Shown: positions 1 to 34,515, numbered from the stretch's first letter. The stretch is DNA of 64,000 bases from Zerene cesonia (GCF_012273895.1 NW_024045140.1:500261-564260); one strand, 5' to 3'. The notes: generated by a model from the sequence alone, not told the origin. Made by a program: numbers and translations.

Positions 1-1159
1 TTATTAAACCTACATAATATGTATTATAGATAGAATAGGAAAGACTGATTGTTAGGCTGGCCACAACTACCGAAACGCCTGTATGAATTCAGATTCTAAA
101 TTTAAAATCTGATTTCCGGAAGCGTGCTTCACTCATTCCTTAAATATCACACCCAGAAAGTTATAACACGCCCTTACGCTATCAATTTTACAGCGCAACT
201 GCCACGATTCATAATATTAATTCCGGTATATGTGTGTGTGTTCCGCATGCGAACATAATATGGATATGTATAAGTGCATTCTGTATTCATAATCTTAATT
301 TTTTGCTAAGGAATTCAAAACGCATGTCAGGTACATTTATCAGATGGATCTAAAAAAATTGAGAATTTGATTAAGAAGTTGGGGGAGAAACAGTAAAATT
401 TTATGTATTTCTGTGTTTTTAAATTTAGATTATGAATTTATAGTATTCCGACTGTGTGGGGGCGGCCTTGTAAGAAACGTCCGATGCTTAGAAAGAGCCA
501 GAAGATCGCAGTACCCTATCAATGTCTCCTGTAGTTATAGAATTATATTATATCAAATGTACTCCATATATATATAAATAATCTAACTATTAAAGTATGT
601 CTCTTCAACTTGTGAAAATATAAAGTTAATCTAATGTTACGCTTAAAATAAAATAAGTTATACAAAAATGTATATGAGAAATTAGAATTAAACTATGTAT
701 TTATTGAAGTGGTTTTATTTTTAACATTCATTGATGACCAGCTGCGCCCCCCGGTCACACGCGCGTAAGTATAAAAAAATGCCTACGTGTTATTCCAGTT
801 GTGCATCTATCTACGTATCAAATTTCATTGCAATTGGTTCAATAGTTTATGAGTGAAAGAGTAACAAACATACATACATATACATCCGTCCTCACAAAAT
901 TTCGCATAATATAATATTAGTAGGAAGACAATATATTATGCGCCACTTGATACAAAATGACTAACGGAAATATTGTTTTTGTTAATTTTTTTAATCATAG
1001 AAGTTACCAGTATTGGCGGCAGAAGGTTTTTTAACAGTAGTTCGTTTGTCATGAGCAGTTTTCCGATTTACGCATGATTTACTGCTTATCGTGAAAATCG
1101 TGTTGCATATAAATCTTGAATCGTCGTTAAAGTATTTTTTTTGTTTAATTGGAGAAAAC
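1..1159. other. Gene-free AT-rich stretch with one degenerate Helitron-like copy
   Basis: No coding region can be supported here. From about 738 to 930 the sequence is a worn, inverted copy of the main Helitron-like family: it begins with CCAGCTGCGCCCC and ends with ATAATATTAGTAGGA. The rest is AT-rich and unremarkable, and could be intron or intergenic sequence of a gene lying to the left. Confidence 0.5.
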
Positions 1160-1354
1160 TTACATAGATAGCCACAGCCTCTGGGGATAAGGCCGTGGAT
1201 TATATCGGATTCCTATCGACCAAAACCCCACTGTGTTCCTTCCGAGCTTCTTTAGCGAAGGGGCCACGGAATCTGGATACAATTCGTCCGCGACCCCCTC
1301 GGCTTGCATAATATATCTCTGGTACATATATGAGTAATCAATATTTGTTGACAT
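1160..1354 (-). CDS. Possible internal or terminal exon of an unknown gene
   Basis: A 64-codon minus-strand open frame whose right part (residues about 20-60) is rich in R, P, Y and W and looks less random than nearby frames. It runs into a good splice donor on the minus strand (CTATCTAT followed by gtaagt, near 1163), so the frame may continue in an exon to the left of the window. No convincing acceptor or start was found and I do not recognise the sequence. It could equally be chance or repeat-derived. Confidence 0.2.
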   Translation of the reverse strand: MSTNIDYSYMYQRYIMQAEGVADELYPDSVAPSLKKLGRNTVGFWSIGIRYNPRPYPQRLWLSM

Positions 1355-1789
1355 GAGTTACTTTTAAAATAATGTTGCAACACTGTTAAATAGACGAATT
1401 GAATTTTAACACTTTTGAACAGTATTTCATTCAATAACAATAAAAAATACAATGCTTAGGATATTTAACATACTCCCTGTGGTTGCTTGGAGATCAGTGC
1501 AGAGTGATAAGACTGTCCATTGTGCTATAATATTATATTGGATCAGATCAGAATTAAATATAGCTCACTACTCAGTAACATCTTTAAGATAATAATAATG
1601 TACTTCATGTTTTCTGGCAAATAAAAGTTTTATTATTTTTTTTTATTATTATTTTTGCTATATGGACAACATGTAAAATAAATAAAGGAACATAAACATA
1701 TATAGCACAGAATAAATAAATAGCATAGAGCACCAAATAATAATACAATAAATAAAAGAGTTTATAGGTACAGTAGGTACTATATATAA

Positions 1790-1795
1790 TTTATT
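1790..1795 (-). other. Polyadenylation signal AATAAA, Polr1E
   Basis: AATAAA on the minus strand 5 nt beyond the TAA of Polr1E. Further TTTATT strings lie at about 1630, so the real 3' end may be more distal. Confidence 0.4.
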
Positions 1796-1800
1796 TACAT

Positions 1801-2892
1801 TTAAAATCTAGCCGTCTTCCGTCTGAACATTGGTTTAAAGTTCAATGGATATTTCAATTGCACAGTCTTTGTACTACCTGAAGTAACGACAGTGGCGCCG
1901 ATAACGCGCAATTTTTTTAATACCGTCGGTTGCGCGATTTTGAATTCCTCACATATACTCGTCAAGGAACATTTATAGTTATTTATTAGAAGTACAAACA
2001 CGATAGCGTGACAGAACGCTTTGTCCTTAAAGTTCTGTACGCGCACAGTCTGCCCTTTGGCCACAGACGAAAAGTTTTTCATTATAACTTTGTGTAGCGT
2101 ATGCGAACTCTTGCAAGCCGCAAAACCTTTCGTCTTCATTTCCTTCGCAGCTGTTGAATAGAACTTTATTAAACACGATGCGTACAGACCTAGCACTTGA
2201 TGTGTTTTCGAGTTACTTTTTTCTATCAAACTTAGAACCCACGGCGACATTTCGGGTTTATAATCTTTTTCGCCGATTTCTGATGATATCGTATCAAATT
2301 CGTCCTCTGTTAATATTTTGTTGATATCATAAACGTCTTCAAGTCGCGTCGCTTTACGATCGATTGGCGGCAAGTAGAAGTCATCAGGCAGCGTCGCACT
2401 GTCGTATGATGATAAATCGAGCTGATCTTCACTTATCTTTTCCGTTGCTTTCTCGACTTGCATCTTTATCGTCTCTACGTTAGTTTTTAATTTCTCCCGC
2501 TGCTCCATCTCTTTCTTCTGCTTTTTCGAACCGAACTTACGACTTAACTCTAGATTACTTGTCTCTAGTAGCTGTGAGGTGTCTAAATTGTTTCGTATAA
2601 CTGGCTTTAAGTTCAGATGTCCAGATTCGATAATTCGGACTTTCCCCGTTTTTTTATCTCTCGCAAGTAATAATACTCGTCCCACATCTTCTTCTTCTTC
2701 ATCGCCAGTGTATATGATGTTATCCAGTTCAGTTACAACAGTATTTTTATTATTATCTTGATTAACAAACATTAAACAGTTGCTTTCACGATACTCCTCA
2801 GTAATGTAAGCATTTTGAAAATTAACAACCATCGGATATAATTTTCTCTTTGGACATACTTCTTCTACTTCTAATTGCTTCATTTTAACCAT
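1801..2892 (-). CDS. Polr1E: DNA-directed RNA polymerase I subunit A49/PAF53 (Polr1E)
   Basis: A single-exon gene of 363 residues. It matches the A49-like family: an N-terminal beta-rich dimerisation region that pairs with the A34.5/CAST-like subunit (about 1-110), then the family hallmark RKFGSKKQKKEM (about 118-129), a charged linker, and a C-terminal tandem winged-helix region (about 180-363) of the kind that binds DNA and aids Pol I elongation. The length is slightly shorter than vertebrate PAF53 (about 430 residues), mainly in the linker. The start is the first ATG of the frame; a second Met at residue 4 is also possible. The protein is expected in the nucleolus, in rRNA transcription. 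It lies downstream of FANCE on the same strand, about 700 bp away. Function is inferred from family resemblance; I am confident of the family. Confidence 0.9.
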   Translation of the reverse strand: MVKMKQLEVEEVCPKRKLYPMVVNFQNAYITEEYRESNCLMFVNQDNNKNTVVTELDNIIYTGDEEEEDVGRVLLLARDKKTGKVRIIESGHLNLKPVIRNNLDTSQLLETSNLELSRKFGSKKQKKEMEQREKLKTNVETIKMQVEKATEKISEDQLDLSSYDSATLPDDFYLPPIDRKATRLEDVYDINKILTEDEFDTISSEIGEKDYKPEMSPWVLSLIEKSNSKTHQVLGLYASCLIKFYSTAAKEMKTKGFAACKSSHTLHKVIMKNFSSVAKGQTVRVQNFKDKAFCHAIVFVLLINNYKCSLTSICEEFKIAQPTVLKKLRVIGATVVTSGSTKTVQLKYPLNFKPMFRRKTARF

Positions 2893-3041
2893 TTTTCATT
2901 TACAATTAATACAATTTTTGTATGTGCACGTGTATTTAGGTTATAAAAAACATAACAAATGTTTTGTGAATATGTCAACTGTCAAATGACTTTGACACAA
3001 AAGTAGCTTTCTGGTGTTCCGTATATGTAATAAATATAACA

Positions 3042-3257
3042 ATGGTGCGTTCCAGAATTGGCATCATAGCAGGATTGCTAAATGCTAGTCAAATGTTTGC
3101 GTATTTAGTTTTACGCTGTTATGATCATATTCTTTCCAAAATGTCCTTCTTTGTTAGCCGTAACGATTGCTCAGAATTAATAACGATTAATGCGCTCTTA
3201 CAGTATCTGTTGATATTCCAGTATTATAAACAGGAAACGTTGGTTGTTTGGATTTAA
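3042..3257 (+). CDS. Small ORF of unknown function, divergent from Polr1E
   Basis: A 71-codon frame starting 150 bp upstream of the Polr1E start on the opposite strand, with an A at -3 of its ATG (aacaATGG). It is rich in hydrophobic residues (two possible membrane-like stretches near residues 6-22 and 50-62). I do not recognise it. It may be a short peptide gene or a transcript from a bidirectional Polr1E promoter, but chance is quite possible. Confidence 0.2.
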   Translation: MVRSRIGIIAGLLNASQMFAYLVLRCYDHILSKMSFFVSRNDCSELITINALLQYLLIFQYYKQETLVVWI

Positions 3258-3594
3258 ATGAAAAACTGATTGAATTATAAACATCTTTGTTAAGCCATCT
3301 TAATCAAGTAACACAATTAAATTAATTTTTTTAAATACGGATGAACCCATGTAAAATTTGGACAATTAATTTTAATTTTTAAAAGTAATGTTTAGAGGCA
3401 TCTGTTTATTTTCTATCAATACTATACTATATACTATCAAATTAGCACATATCCTGCATATAATATATTTTTCGAATGCAGTAAATTGTATGCTTTAAGG
3501 CATAATAAAAAATACTTTCAACTAATGATATACCTGTATCTATATAGTCATGTTTTTTTTTCAATAAAACAAGAAATATATGCACAGATATTTA

Positions 3595-4527
3595 TTAATT
3601 AAATTTATCAATTATTTCATTCAATAAATTTAGGCAAGGTCTTCTGAATGCTGATTTATGTGCTTCAACAATTTTTTGTAAACTTGTTAATTTTGAATTA
3701 TCGTTTTTGTTCTGCAAGTATGTCAATAATAGCCTGCCATATTGTTTATCTGACACACATCTCTCGGAGGCCTCTTCCAGATTTTTCAGAATAAATGATT
3801 GTATCTTCTCATCCTTTACACTTATCTTATACATAGTATATACATTAAATATATTATTTATGAATATGTATATTGAGAAGTCGATATTTATTAAGCTTCT
3901 TAGAATTTCCGTCTGTTGCTTTTGGTCCAAAGTTGAAATAAAATCTTGAAATATACTGCTGTTAATTTCCACATCAAGTATGATCCTTTGAAACAATATT
4001 CCAAATTCCTCTGGATAATGTTTAAGAACTTTGGCTAGTATATCCGTCGACAGCCATGTGTTTTGTCTTTTAAAATAAGTTAACAAGAAATGATGTAAAA
4101 ACTTTTCAACAAATTTCACTTCTAAATTAGTTTCAAATACATACTGGCACAGCTTTTCGACATTTGTATCGGATAAGTTATGCGCTAGTGTCACTAGAAT
4201 GCTCTCATCTCTCAAACTTTCTTTAATAATGTAATCTATGTGTGATAGAGGATTAGTTTCGACAATTTCTTTGTATTTTTCATTATCAATACTTTTTGGT
4301 GTAATTGTAGTGTCTGTGACATTATTTACGCTCTTTAGATCTTCAGAGGGTGTAATTATATTTTCTTGTATGGGTCTTTCTTGTATTAAATGATCATAGC
4401 CTACAAGTAAATTACTTTTTGAAAAGCGAAGGTTCCATTGATTTTCGGCGCTATTCTGATTGGCTATTTCAATACACCGCTGAAATGTGGATAAAGAAGA
4501 TGGTGATAATTCATAAATTATACGCAT
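3595..4527 (-). CDS. FANCE: Fanconi anaemia group E protein (C-terminal domain), FANCE
   Basis: An intronless gene of 310 residues. The C-terminal two thirds is an all-helical repeat protein, and the end of the protein (YGRLLLTYLQNK, then LQKIVEAHKSAFRRP, about residues 265-300) fits the end of the FANCE C-terminal domain, where a similar helix pair closes the repeat. In animals FANCE is the core-complex subunit that contacts FANCD2 and brings it for monoubiquitination during interstrand crosslink repair. The N-terminal part (1-90) is short and unconserved-looking, so the protein is shorter than vertebrate FANCE (about 536 residues), mostly by lacking the long linker. An AATAAA overlaps the stop codon. 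Just upstream of the ATG a GGCGGGGAA string (4530-4538) resembles an E2F site with one extra G. Assignment rests on recalled domain resemblance. Confidence 0.7.
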   Translation of the reverse strand: MRIIYELSPSSLSTFQRCIEIANQNSAENQWNLRFSKSNLLVGYDHLIQERPIQENIITPSEDLKSVNNVTDTTITPKSIDNEKYKEIVETNPLSHIDYIIKESLRDESILVTLAHNLSDTNVEKLCQYVFETNLEVKFVEKFLHHFLLTYFKRQNTWLSTDILAKVLKHYPEEFGILFQRIILDVEINSSIFQDFISTLDQKQQTEILRSLINIDFSIYIFINNIFNVYTMYKISVKDEKIQSFILKNLEEASERCVSDKQYGRLLLTYLQNKNDNSKLTSLQKIVEAHKSAFRRPCLNLLNEIIDKFN

Positions 4528-7020
4528 TTGGCGGGGAAATAACTTCTACACTAATTATAATTAAGAAAATAGATATTTTGATTTGACCCTTGTGAGTTGT
4601 GTTTACACTTTGTGAATGGTGACAGTTGAAATGTCATCTGTCAAAAATACAAAATATATGCATTTTGTGTTGTCATATGTATTATTTTTTTAATACGCAG
4701 CACCGAACAAGGCTTGATTGCACTTAGTGTTATTTTTGAGTAGAAAGGAAATATTTTTTTAATATTTTTATATTAACATTATATACGGAAAATATGCAAA
4801 AACAAAAACACTTGTTTGTTTCATAGAACTAATTTTGGGTTAAACTTTTTTTTTTGTGCTGAATAGGCTATTTGTCGAATAAATCTTTATGATTTATAGT
4901 TATTTAACTATTTAACGGTCTAGAAAATCTAACATACATTTCCTGGGCCACTCAGAAGCGTGCAAACATTCACACAATGTATGATTTTTTGCAAAACAAG
5001 TAAATTAGATTAAAAATCATTAAACCCCAAATGTTGTCGGAAATTATGAATTTAAAACTTAAGACATTGTTTGATACGTTACTCATCAAACACGTCCATT
5101 TGAAACTTACATTTAGGAAAGTCTTCAAATGTAATGGTCGAGCAAATGCTAGTCTTACTAAAATCTATACTTAGTGCTAAAAAAATAGATCTCCCTGATA
5201 GATTAAAAAACATCTTTATTTAGTTAAGTGTTGAGGAAGTAAATGAGGAATATAATGCAATGTAGATATTCAATTAAATTATGTATCATATAATCTACTA
5301 GCAGCGTCATTTTTTGAAAATTTTTGTAAATTTGTGTTCTATAGTCTAAGGCTCGTCGTTGTTTGATCTCCAATATATGTCAGTCATATTCACACGAATC
5401 CACAAACGTACAGGTATTTAGTATAGTAGACATTAGTAACATGATTTCTTACCTTTTGTAGTAATATTTATCTGGTTAATATATTTTTTTTAAGTTTCCT
5501 GTACAATTTTTGTTAAACAGTTATAAATAAATAAATAAGATGATGTAATGGGTGCCATCAAAGGGTGCCATTCATTACTTTATCAGCCTACTGCGTGTAG
5601 TCAGCTCTTTAAACTAATTTCTCTTTCTATCATTCGCTGTACCAAATTTCAACTATATTGAATGAATAACGCATCTATCGCAATATATATCGTAAAAGCT
5701 CCTGAAATCTAGTATAAGCTATCTTGGGAGCCTGAGCCCTGAGCTCGCTTTAAATTTATAAAACGATTATATTAAAATAACTTATTTATTGATAATCTCT
5801 ACAAAAACTCATATCAGGCGTATTTGTTTATTTGTTGAGGACCTTCAAGTTGTTATTATACGTTTATCGAACTTTCATTGTGTGCAATCGCTTTATCAGA
5901 AGCCAGAGAGCAAAACTAATAAACTCTGTTTGGTCAAAGGTCGAGAAACTAGGAGATTCCTTAGAACCACAGATAAGGTATGTTGGTTAGCTTTTTTTAA
6001 ACAATAAATGTCAGTCAGTGTTGTCAACTTTAGGACTTTCTCCCTTATTTTAACAAAATAATTAATTTTGTCAAGCGAGATTTTACATCTAAATTGAATA
6101 AATTTATCATCTAATGAAGGGTTAGTCACAATAGTGAATTTTAGTTTGAATTTTACGGGTTTCGTAATAACTTCTGGGTATTAGGGGACAATATTTCCAA
6201 ATGGTTGGCAGCACCGATGTTTATTTTGATTTTTGCGGATAGATGACCGACAGGCAGAGGCAACGGGTTGACGATTGCGGACTGACGTATTATTTCAGTC
6301 AAATGTTGGTGGTTGTGTGATACGAACGTTAGTTGTTTTCTTTTAGTAATTATAATTTCGGGAATAACCAATGCTATAAAAATTGTGGTAAGTCATATTG
6401 TTGACTATTTTAAAGTTTTAAATCTATTGTTCTCAACGTTTCTGATGAATGCATCATTCGCCCGACAATTATCCAATTAAATGAATAGAAGTTTATTATT
6501 GAATTATTCTGATTTATAGGTCATAATTTATTTAACAAGCTAGATATCTTAGTAACAGATGTTTGATGTCAGCGTTCAATAAATACATTATGTTTACATT
6601 ACATTACATTATGTTGAAAACATTACGTTTTTAAAATAAATCGTATCTAATAGAAATACTGTAATAACGTTCTACAGAAAGTCGTTATTTCAAACTTCTG
6701 AATGAAGCTTCTGACTTGATAAAATCTGATATCAACTGTGAGACCATGTTCTTACAGGGAATTGTAGGTAGGTATAGATTGTCTTTATTAGGGTATAAAT
6801 TAAATTGTCCGTAAAAATCCATACGAAACTGTTCTTTGTATATCTCATCTATGTGTAAGTATTTATTTTAGTAAATAAGTAACGGATATTTATAACTTGG
6901 TATTTTTTTATGAATCGATAATTATGGTGATATCAAGATGGTAGAACTTGGTAGTTTTTTTTAATTAATCGTTATTAATTTCAAGGGGTATATCAACCGT
7001 TCAGTATGTCGCCTCCGTGA
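4528..7020. other. Gene-free stretch, FANCE upstream region
   Basis: About 2.5 kb of AT-rich sequence. I see no coding exon, tRNA or clear transposon ends in it. Short open frames near 5.8-6.4 kb on both strands overlap one another and have no codon bias or recognisable motif. Confidence 0.5.
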
Positions 7021-7109
7021 ACTTAGTGGTTGATATGCAATAAAATGTATATATATGTATATATATATTGTCCCACAAGGACAAATGGCTACATTTTTGT
7101 TTTTTTATC

Positions 7110-7329
7110 TATCTACTATATAAAAATAAGTCGGGTTTTCCTTCCTGACGCTATAACTCGAGAACGCACGAACCGATGTCCACGGTTTTGCATTCGTTGG
7201 AAAGGTTTCGGGCTCCGTGAGGTTTATAGCAAAGAAAATTCAGGAAAAATTTCAACAGAAAAGCGGGAAAATCATTTTTCACATACAGCCATCTGGTGGC
7301 GAAACGGAGTTCGCCGGGTTTGCTAGTTA
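7110..7329 (+). mobile_element. Helitron-like non-autonomous element (subfamily with CGGGTTTGCTAG end)
   Basis: It begins near CTACTATATAAAAATAAG and ends with GAGTTCGCCGGGTTTGCTAG. It has the same organisation as the other short Lepidoptera-type elements in the window (AT-rich head, a middle reading like ACGAACCGATNTCCACGG, and a CTAG end), but a different internal sequence. Confidence 0.5.
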
Positions 7330-7334
7330 TATAT

Positions 7335-7550
7335 ATAAAACAAAGTGGTGTTAGTTACACTATTTATAACTGAAGAACGGATTAACCAATTTGGCTGAAA
7401 ATTTGTGCAGAGGTAGCTTGGACATAGGAGACGGACATAGGGTAGTTTTTATCCCGGAAATCCCACGGGAACGGGAACATGCGAGAAAATCCCCGGGTCT
7501 AAGTTTCCTGCGACTACGCGGGCATAGCCGCGGGCGGATAGCTAGTTTTA
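7335..7550 (+). mobile_element. Helitron-like element (GGGCGGATAGCTAG subfamily)
   Basis: It ends with the hairpin-forming CGCGGGCATAGCCGCGGG, then CGGATAGCTAG. A second copy of the same subfamily lies inverted at about 26768-26995. Confidence 0.55.
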
Positions 7551-7724
7551 TAATAATAAACGTTTTATGAAACCTCCATTCGGAATTTAAATAACGCATA
7601 TAAATAACGAACTGAATGTAAACTTATGATGACGAAAATAAAAAACAAATAAACACAATTATTAATATCTTTTGCTCTACGCCTGCGCGCGCGATCAAAA
7701 CCCCTTCCACTCATTTCAATGTTA

Positions 7725-7870
7725 TCTGCACTAATATTATAAAGCTGAAGAGTTTGTTTGTTTGAACGCACTAATCTCAGGAACTACTGGTCCGATTTGA
7801 AAAATTCTTTCAGTGTTAGATAGCCCATTTATTGAGGAAGGCTTTAGGCTATATATTATGTACCCGAGTT
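7725..7870 (+). mobile_element. Helitron-like element, AAGCTGAAGAG subfamily, 3' truncated
   Basis: It begins CACTAATATTATAAAGCTGAAGAG, in pieces no longer than shown, and runs through a CTACTGGTCCGATTTGAAAA segment before losing its CTAG end. The subfamily recurs at about 8150, 11940, 14390, 20670, 27018, 41050, 46590, 50740 and 52485. Confidence 0.55.
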
Positions 7871-7914
7871 ACGTCAATCGATTGAAAAGCCGCGTAGTTG
7901 TCGAATATAAAAAA

Positions 7915-8060
7915 AGCCTTCCTACTCCTTGGTATCTGTCTGGCAGGACACAGAAGGCTCATCACCTACTTGTCCATAAAGAAAATCGATCAGTGAAACA
8001 GATGAATATCATCTGCCCAATACCCCACTGGGAGACACGGGACTTTAACTTTACGTTTCG
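7915..8060 (+). mobile_element. tRNA-derived SINE, 3' part
   Basis: It matches the tail half of the SINE seen whole at 57953-58162: TCTGGCAGGACACAGAAGG, then AAAATCGATCAGTGAAAC, ATCATCTGCCC and a CACGGGACTT end. The tRNA-like head is missing. Confidence 0.6.
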
Positions 8061-8147
8061 ACTTTGGTCCGTAATAATATTGAAAAAAATATATAGTACA
8101 CAACTAAAATCTGTTGAATATTATCAGAGCGAATAAATTCATATATA

Positions 8148-8320
8148 AGAGACTAGCAGTCCGCCCCGGCTTCGCCCATGGTATATATATAACCTATAGC
8201 CTTCCTCAATAAATGAGCTAACTAAAATATTTTTTCAAATCGGACCAGTAGTTCCTGAGATTACTAGTGTTCAAACAAACAAATAACTCTTCAGCTTTAT
8301 AATATTATTAGTAAAGATTA
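8148..8320 (-). mobile_element. Helitron-like element, AAGCTGAAGAG subfamily
   Basis: An inverted copy starting CTAGCAGTCCGCCCCGGCTT and ending near CTTTATAATATTATTAGT. Confidence 0.6.
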
Positions 8321-8774
8321 GAATCGCCTAAACTAAATTATTTCCTACGTATCATATAGTCTTTATAAGAGCTGGTCAGACAATTTGACTCTATTAAGTT
8401 CCTTTTTTAAAAATATATTCGTTTAATTCTAAAAACGTTAGCATCAAAGACATCAAACATCCGTTATAACGTTAAAAGCTCTAGGTTATTCACAAGAACT
8501 ATATAAGTACTAAGAAATACTAGGAACTACGACCTAACAAAAACTAGACCAGCTCGCTACCAGTCCATTGCAGATCCCGATGCGCGTCCTGTTCCTAACC
8601 TAGCTTTGAGCACTTAAAAATCTAGACTTTATAACGGACGGTTACTGAATAAAGAAATGTGTAAAGTGTATAAATGAAACTATGTTCGTTTTTTGTATAA
8701 TAGGTGCCTGCTGATGCGAGCGTAAAGTCGTAATCAAGAGTGGGCTGAATTTTAGACTTAATCTTATCTCAAAA

Positions 8775-8968
8775 CTAGCTGCGCGCTGCGGTTTTACACG
8801 CGTAATTCCGTATCCCGTAGGAATATCGGGATAAAAAGTTGCCTGTGCTTTATGCCAGTTGTTCAGCTGTCTGTCTACGTATCAAATTTCATTGCAATCG
8901 GTTCAATAGTTTTGCGTGAAAGAGCAACAAACACTCACCCATCCTAACAAACTTTAGTAGAATAGAAT
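8775..8968 (-). mobile_element. Helitron-like element, main family, degenerate
   Basis: An inverted copy from CTAGCTGCGCGCTGCGG to AACAAACTTTAGTAGAAT, with the usual TTTCATTGCAATCGGTTCAA core. Confidence 0.6.
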
Positions 8969-8974
8969 ATTATT

Positions 8975-9060
8975 TAACCCGACGTTTCGAACACTTTACA
9001 GCGAGCGTAGTCACGGGGAGACTGAGATGTTACATGTCATAGCTGGAGGTAGTTCAGAAA
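8975..9060. mobile_element. Fragment of the GACGTTTCGAACACTTTA foldback element
   Basis: TAACCCGACGTTTCGAACAC, then AGCGTAGTCACGGGGAGACT. This is the centre of an element seen in fuller foldback form at 23020-23275 and 32380-32560. Confidence 0.45.
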
Positions 9061-9756
9061 CAACAATTTTTGTATGACCTTCAAGACATGTAATATCTTA
9101 GTCTAACAAATCTATAGTACACGCGTAAAATCAAACACAAAAAAAAACTGTGGATATATATTTCTATTTGTAATATCCACTTTAGTACTAACCCGTTAAT
9201 CGATACTGAAACAGACAGACGAATATAAGCGTACAACTATTAATTAGTTAATTTATTATCGTTTCTTATCGTTCAGTAACAAAAAATACACGAACAAATA
9301 AATAATGGCACATAACGACTGTGTTTACGATAAATAACAATAGGAAAATATATAATTTAATAATTTCTGCTCACATACAAAATAAAAAACATCATTAAAG
9401 AACTAATTTAATTGCGGTAGTCGAGCGCGATTCGGCGCCAATTGGGCCAGCTCGCACCGGGAAAGTACCACACCCCCACAGAAGACCGGCGTGAAATAGC
9501 ATACTGCTGTGTTTCTATTAAATATGTGAATCCACTCTTACAGAGTAGGTCATCCTATACGTAAGGAAATTTATTTAATTGAAAAAATAGTCAGGATAAT
9601 AAGAATCTCGTGAATTTATTGCATTGTCACCGATCCTTGATAAGGTTACGAAGTTTGAATTAAATCCATCCGTTTAAAGTGGGTCAAAATGGAGTCTAAA
9701 GGAGTCGGTTACCTACACACATACATGTGAAGCTGATATAAGCGTGCATGTATTTT

Positions 9757-9935
9757 TTTTATGTCATAGCGGGCAGCTGAGCTGGTGGTGCACCTGATGG
9801 TAAGCGATCACCACACCTCTGTGAATGCGCTGCCCGCTTTTATGGGGTAAGGGAAAAGGAATGGATTAACGACTGGAAAGAAGGAATGGACTAGGACGGG
9901 TGAGGAAAAGGAAACGGGCCTCCGTAGGTATGTGT
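9757..9935 (-). mobile_element. A-tailed retroposon-like repeat, inverted partial copy
   Basis: A poly(T) followed by GTCATAGCGGGCAGCTGAG, GGTAAGCGATCACCAC and the GGAAAGAAGGAATGGACT segment. The same repeat in forward orientation at 22203-22529 ends in poly(A). A head fragment of the family (GAGCGCGATTCGGCG to CACACCCCCACAG) lies separately at about 9424-9483. Confidence 0.55.
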
Positions 9936-10276
9936 GTATCACTCCAGATTCTAAAATGGCACCAAATGACAATAATTCCATATCAAACAGAAAAAGAATC
10001 GCTTCAATCGGTTGACAACCTGCGGAGTTATATACCAAAAAATGAACTCATTTGTCCAGTCTGATGGGTATTTTCTGTCGCCTTGTAACAATCGGGATCT
10101 GGAACATTCGATGTTGAAATCTGCGGAAGCTATTCTGCGGAAATATATCTGGCCCATGTCCATTTCCGTTACCTTCCCAGTCCGTTCCTTTATTTTCCCC
10201 TCGCCAATCCTTTCTTTATCCCTTTCCAATTCGAAGCGGTAATCCATTTGGAGAGGTGTAAGTTCTTCATTTGACC

Positions 10277-10560
10277 TTTCATCATCAGCCCATATATGTC
10301 CCCACTGCTGGGAGACAGGCCTCCTATGAGGGTTCAGGCCATAATCCACCACGCTGGCCAAGTGCGGGTTGGCAGATGTCACATGTCATCGAACTTTTTA
10401 ATTCTCGGACATGCCGGTTTCCTCACGATGTTTTCCTTCACCGTTTTAAGCATTGGTGATGAAAAATCAATTTATTTCCTGCACGCTCGCCCGGTCTCGA
10501 ACCCCGACTTATCGATTTTGAAGTCCGAGGTTCTCACCACTGAGCCACCACTGCTCATTT
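10277..10560 (-). mobile_element. tRNA-derived SINE with (GAT)n tail
   Basis: Read on the minus strand it begins with a tRNA-like head, GTGGTGGCTCAGTGGTGAG (A box), then GGGGTTCGAGACC (B box). It continues through GGTGAAGGAAAACATCGTGA and CATGTGACATCTGCCAACCC and ends GGGCTGATGATG. Other copies: 22556-22655 (head only), 25857-26095, 51473-51570 and 53590-53862. Confidence 0.7.
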
Positions 10561-10780
10561 GACCTGACGCCTCTCCAAATGTCCACGGGCGGTGGTCGCG
10601 CTTACCATCAGGCGACCCACCAGCTCCATTGTCTACGGTGGCATAAAACGAAGTAGTGGGCACCAGGTAGTTAAATAAATAAATCTTTGACAATGAGTTT
10701 CAAATGATGTGAGAGACACAAAATGCATTTATGTATTTATTAGGTACAAAAAATAACAAAAAAAAATTTTTTTTTAGATT

Positions 10781-33894
<23,114 letters not shown>

Positions 33895-34330
33895 TTAAAG
33901 TATGAACAACGATTGTTTTTTTTTTTGTTTTTCCCAGTTTTATTCGTGTTAAAAAATTATGTGATTATGATGGGCTTTTAACGTTCAAGAGTTATAATAA
34001 AAACGCATATACGGTGTTCGTTGGTTTGAAGCGCTATTCTTAGGGACTACTGGACCGATTTCAAAATAAACTTCGAGGCGCACCACTAGGGCCTAGTTTG
34101 ACAGAAGTATAATGACATTAAAAAAAAATATCACAGTCATGGATTCAATCAATATAAAGATTAAAAAACGTTCTGAACAATTTTGAATTAAGAACGCACT
34201 TACTGACAAAGTCACTCACTCACGGTCATCATTCAATATCTAGACTCGTCACGCACAAAAATTATCCGAATCAAAACACTGACTACGCGTGTATTCAGCT
34301 GAGTTTTCTAGTGAGCGATACAATAGACGA
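33895..34330. other. Mannosidase 3' UTR and downstream
   Basis: AATAAA at 33997-34002 lies 103 nt after the TGA and is the likely polyadenylation signal. Beyond it the sequence holds a worn TACTGGACCGATTTCAAAAT Helitron-like trace. Confidence 0.5.
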
Positions 34331-34344
34331 CATTTATTTCAATG

Positions 34345-34515
34345 AATCTACACTCATATTATCAAGAGGAAGGATTTGTATTTTTGTTCGTAATGGATAA
34401 ACTCGAAAATTACTGGACCGATTTCAAGAATCCTTTCACGATTAGGAAGCTGCAACTTCACTGAGTGAAATAGGTTGTATATGTACCACGGGCGAAACCG
34501 GGGCGCACAGCTAGT
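34345..34515 (+). mobile_element. Helitron-like element, CGGGGCGCACAGCTAG end
   Basis: TACACTCATATTATCAAGAG at the head, TACTGGACCGATTTCAAGAA in the middle, and GGGCGAAACCGGGGCGCACA then GCTAG at the end. Confidence 0.55.

Noticed and set aside
9951..10382. 143-codon minus-strand ORF
   Set aside because: It consists of pieces of the A-tailed repeat and the tRNA-derived SINE.
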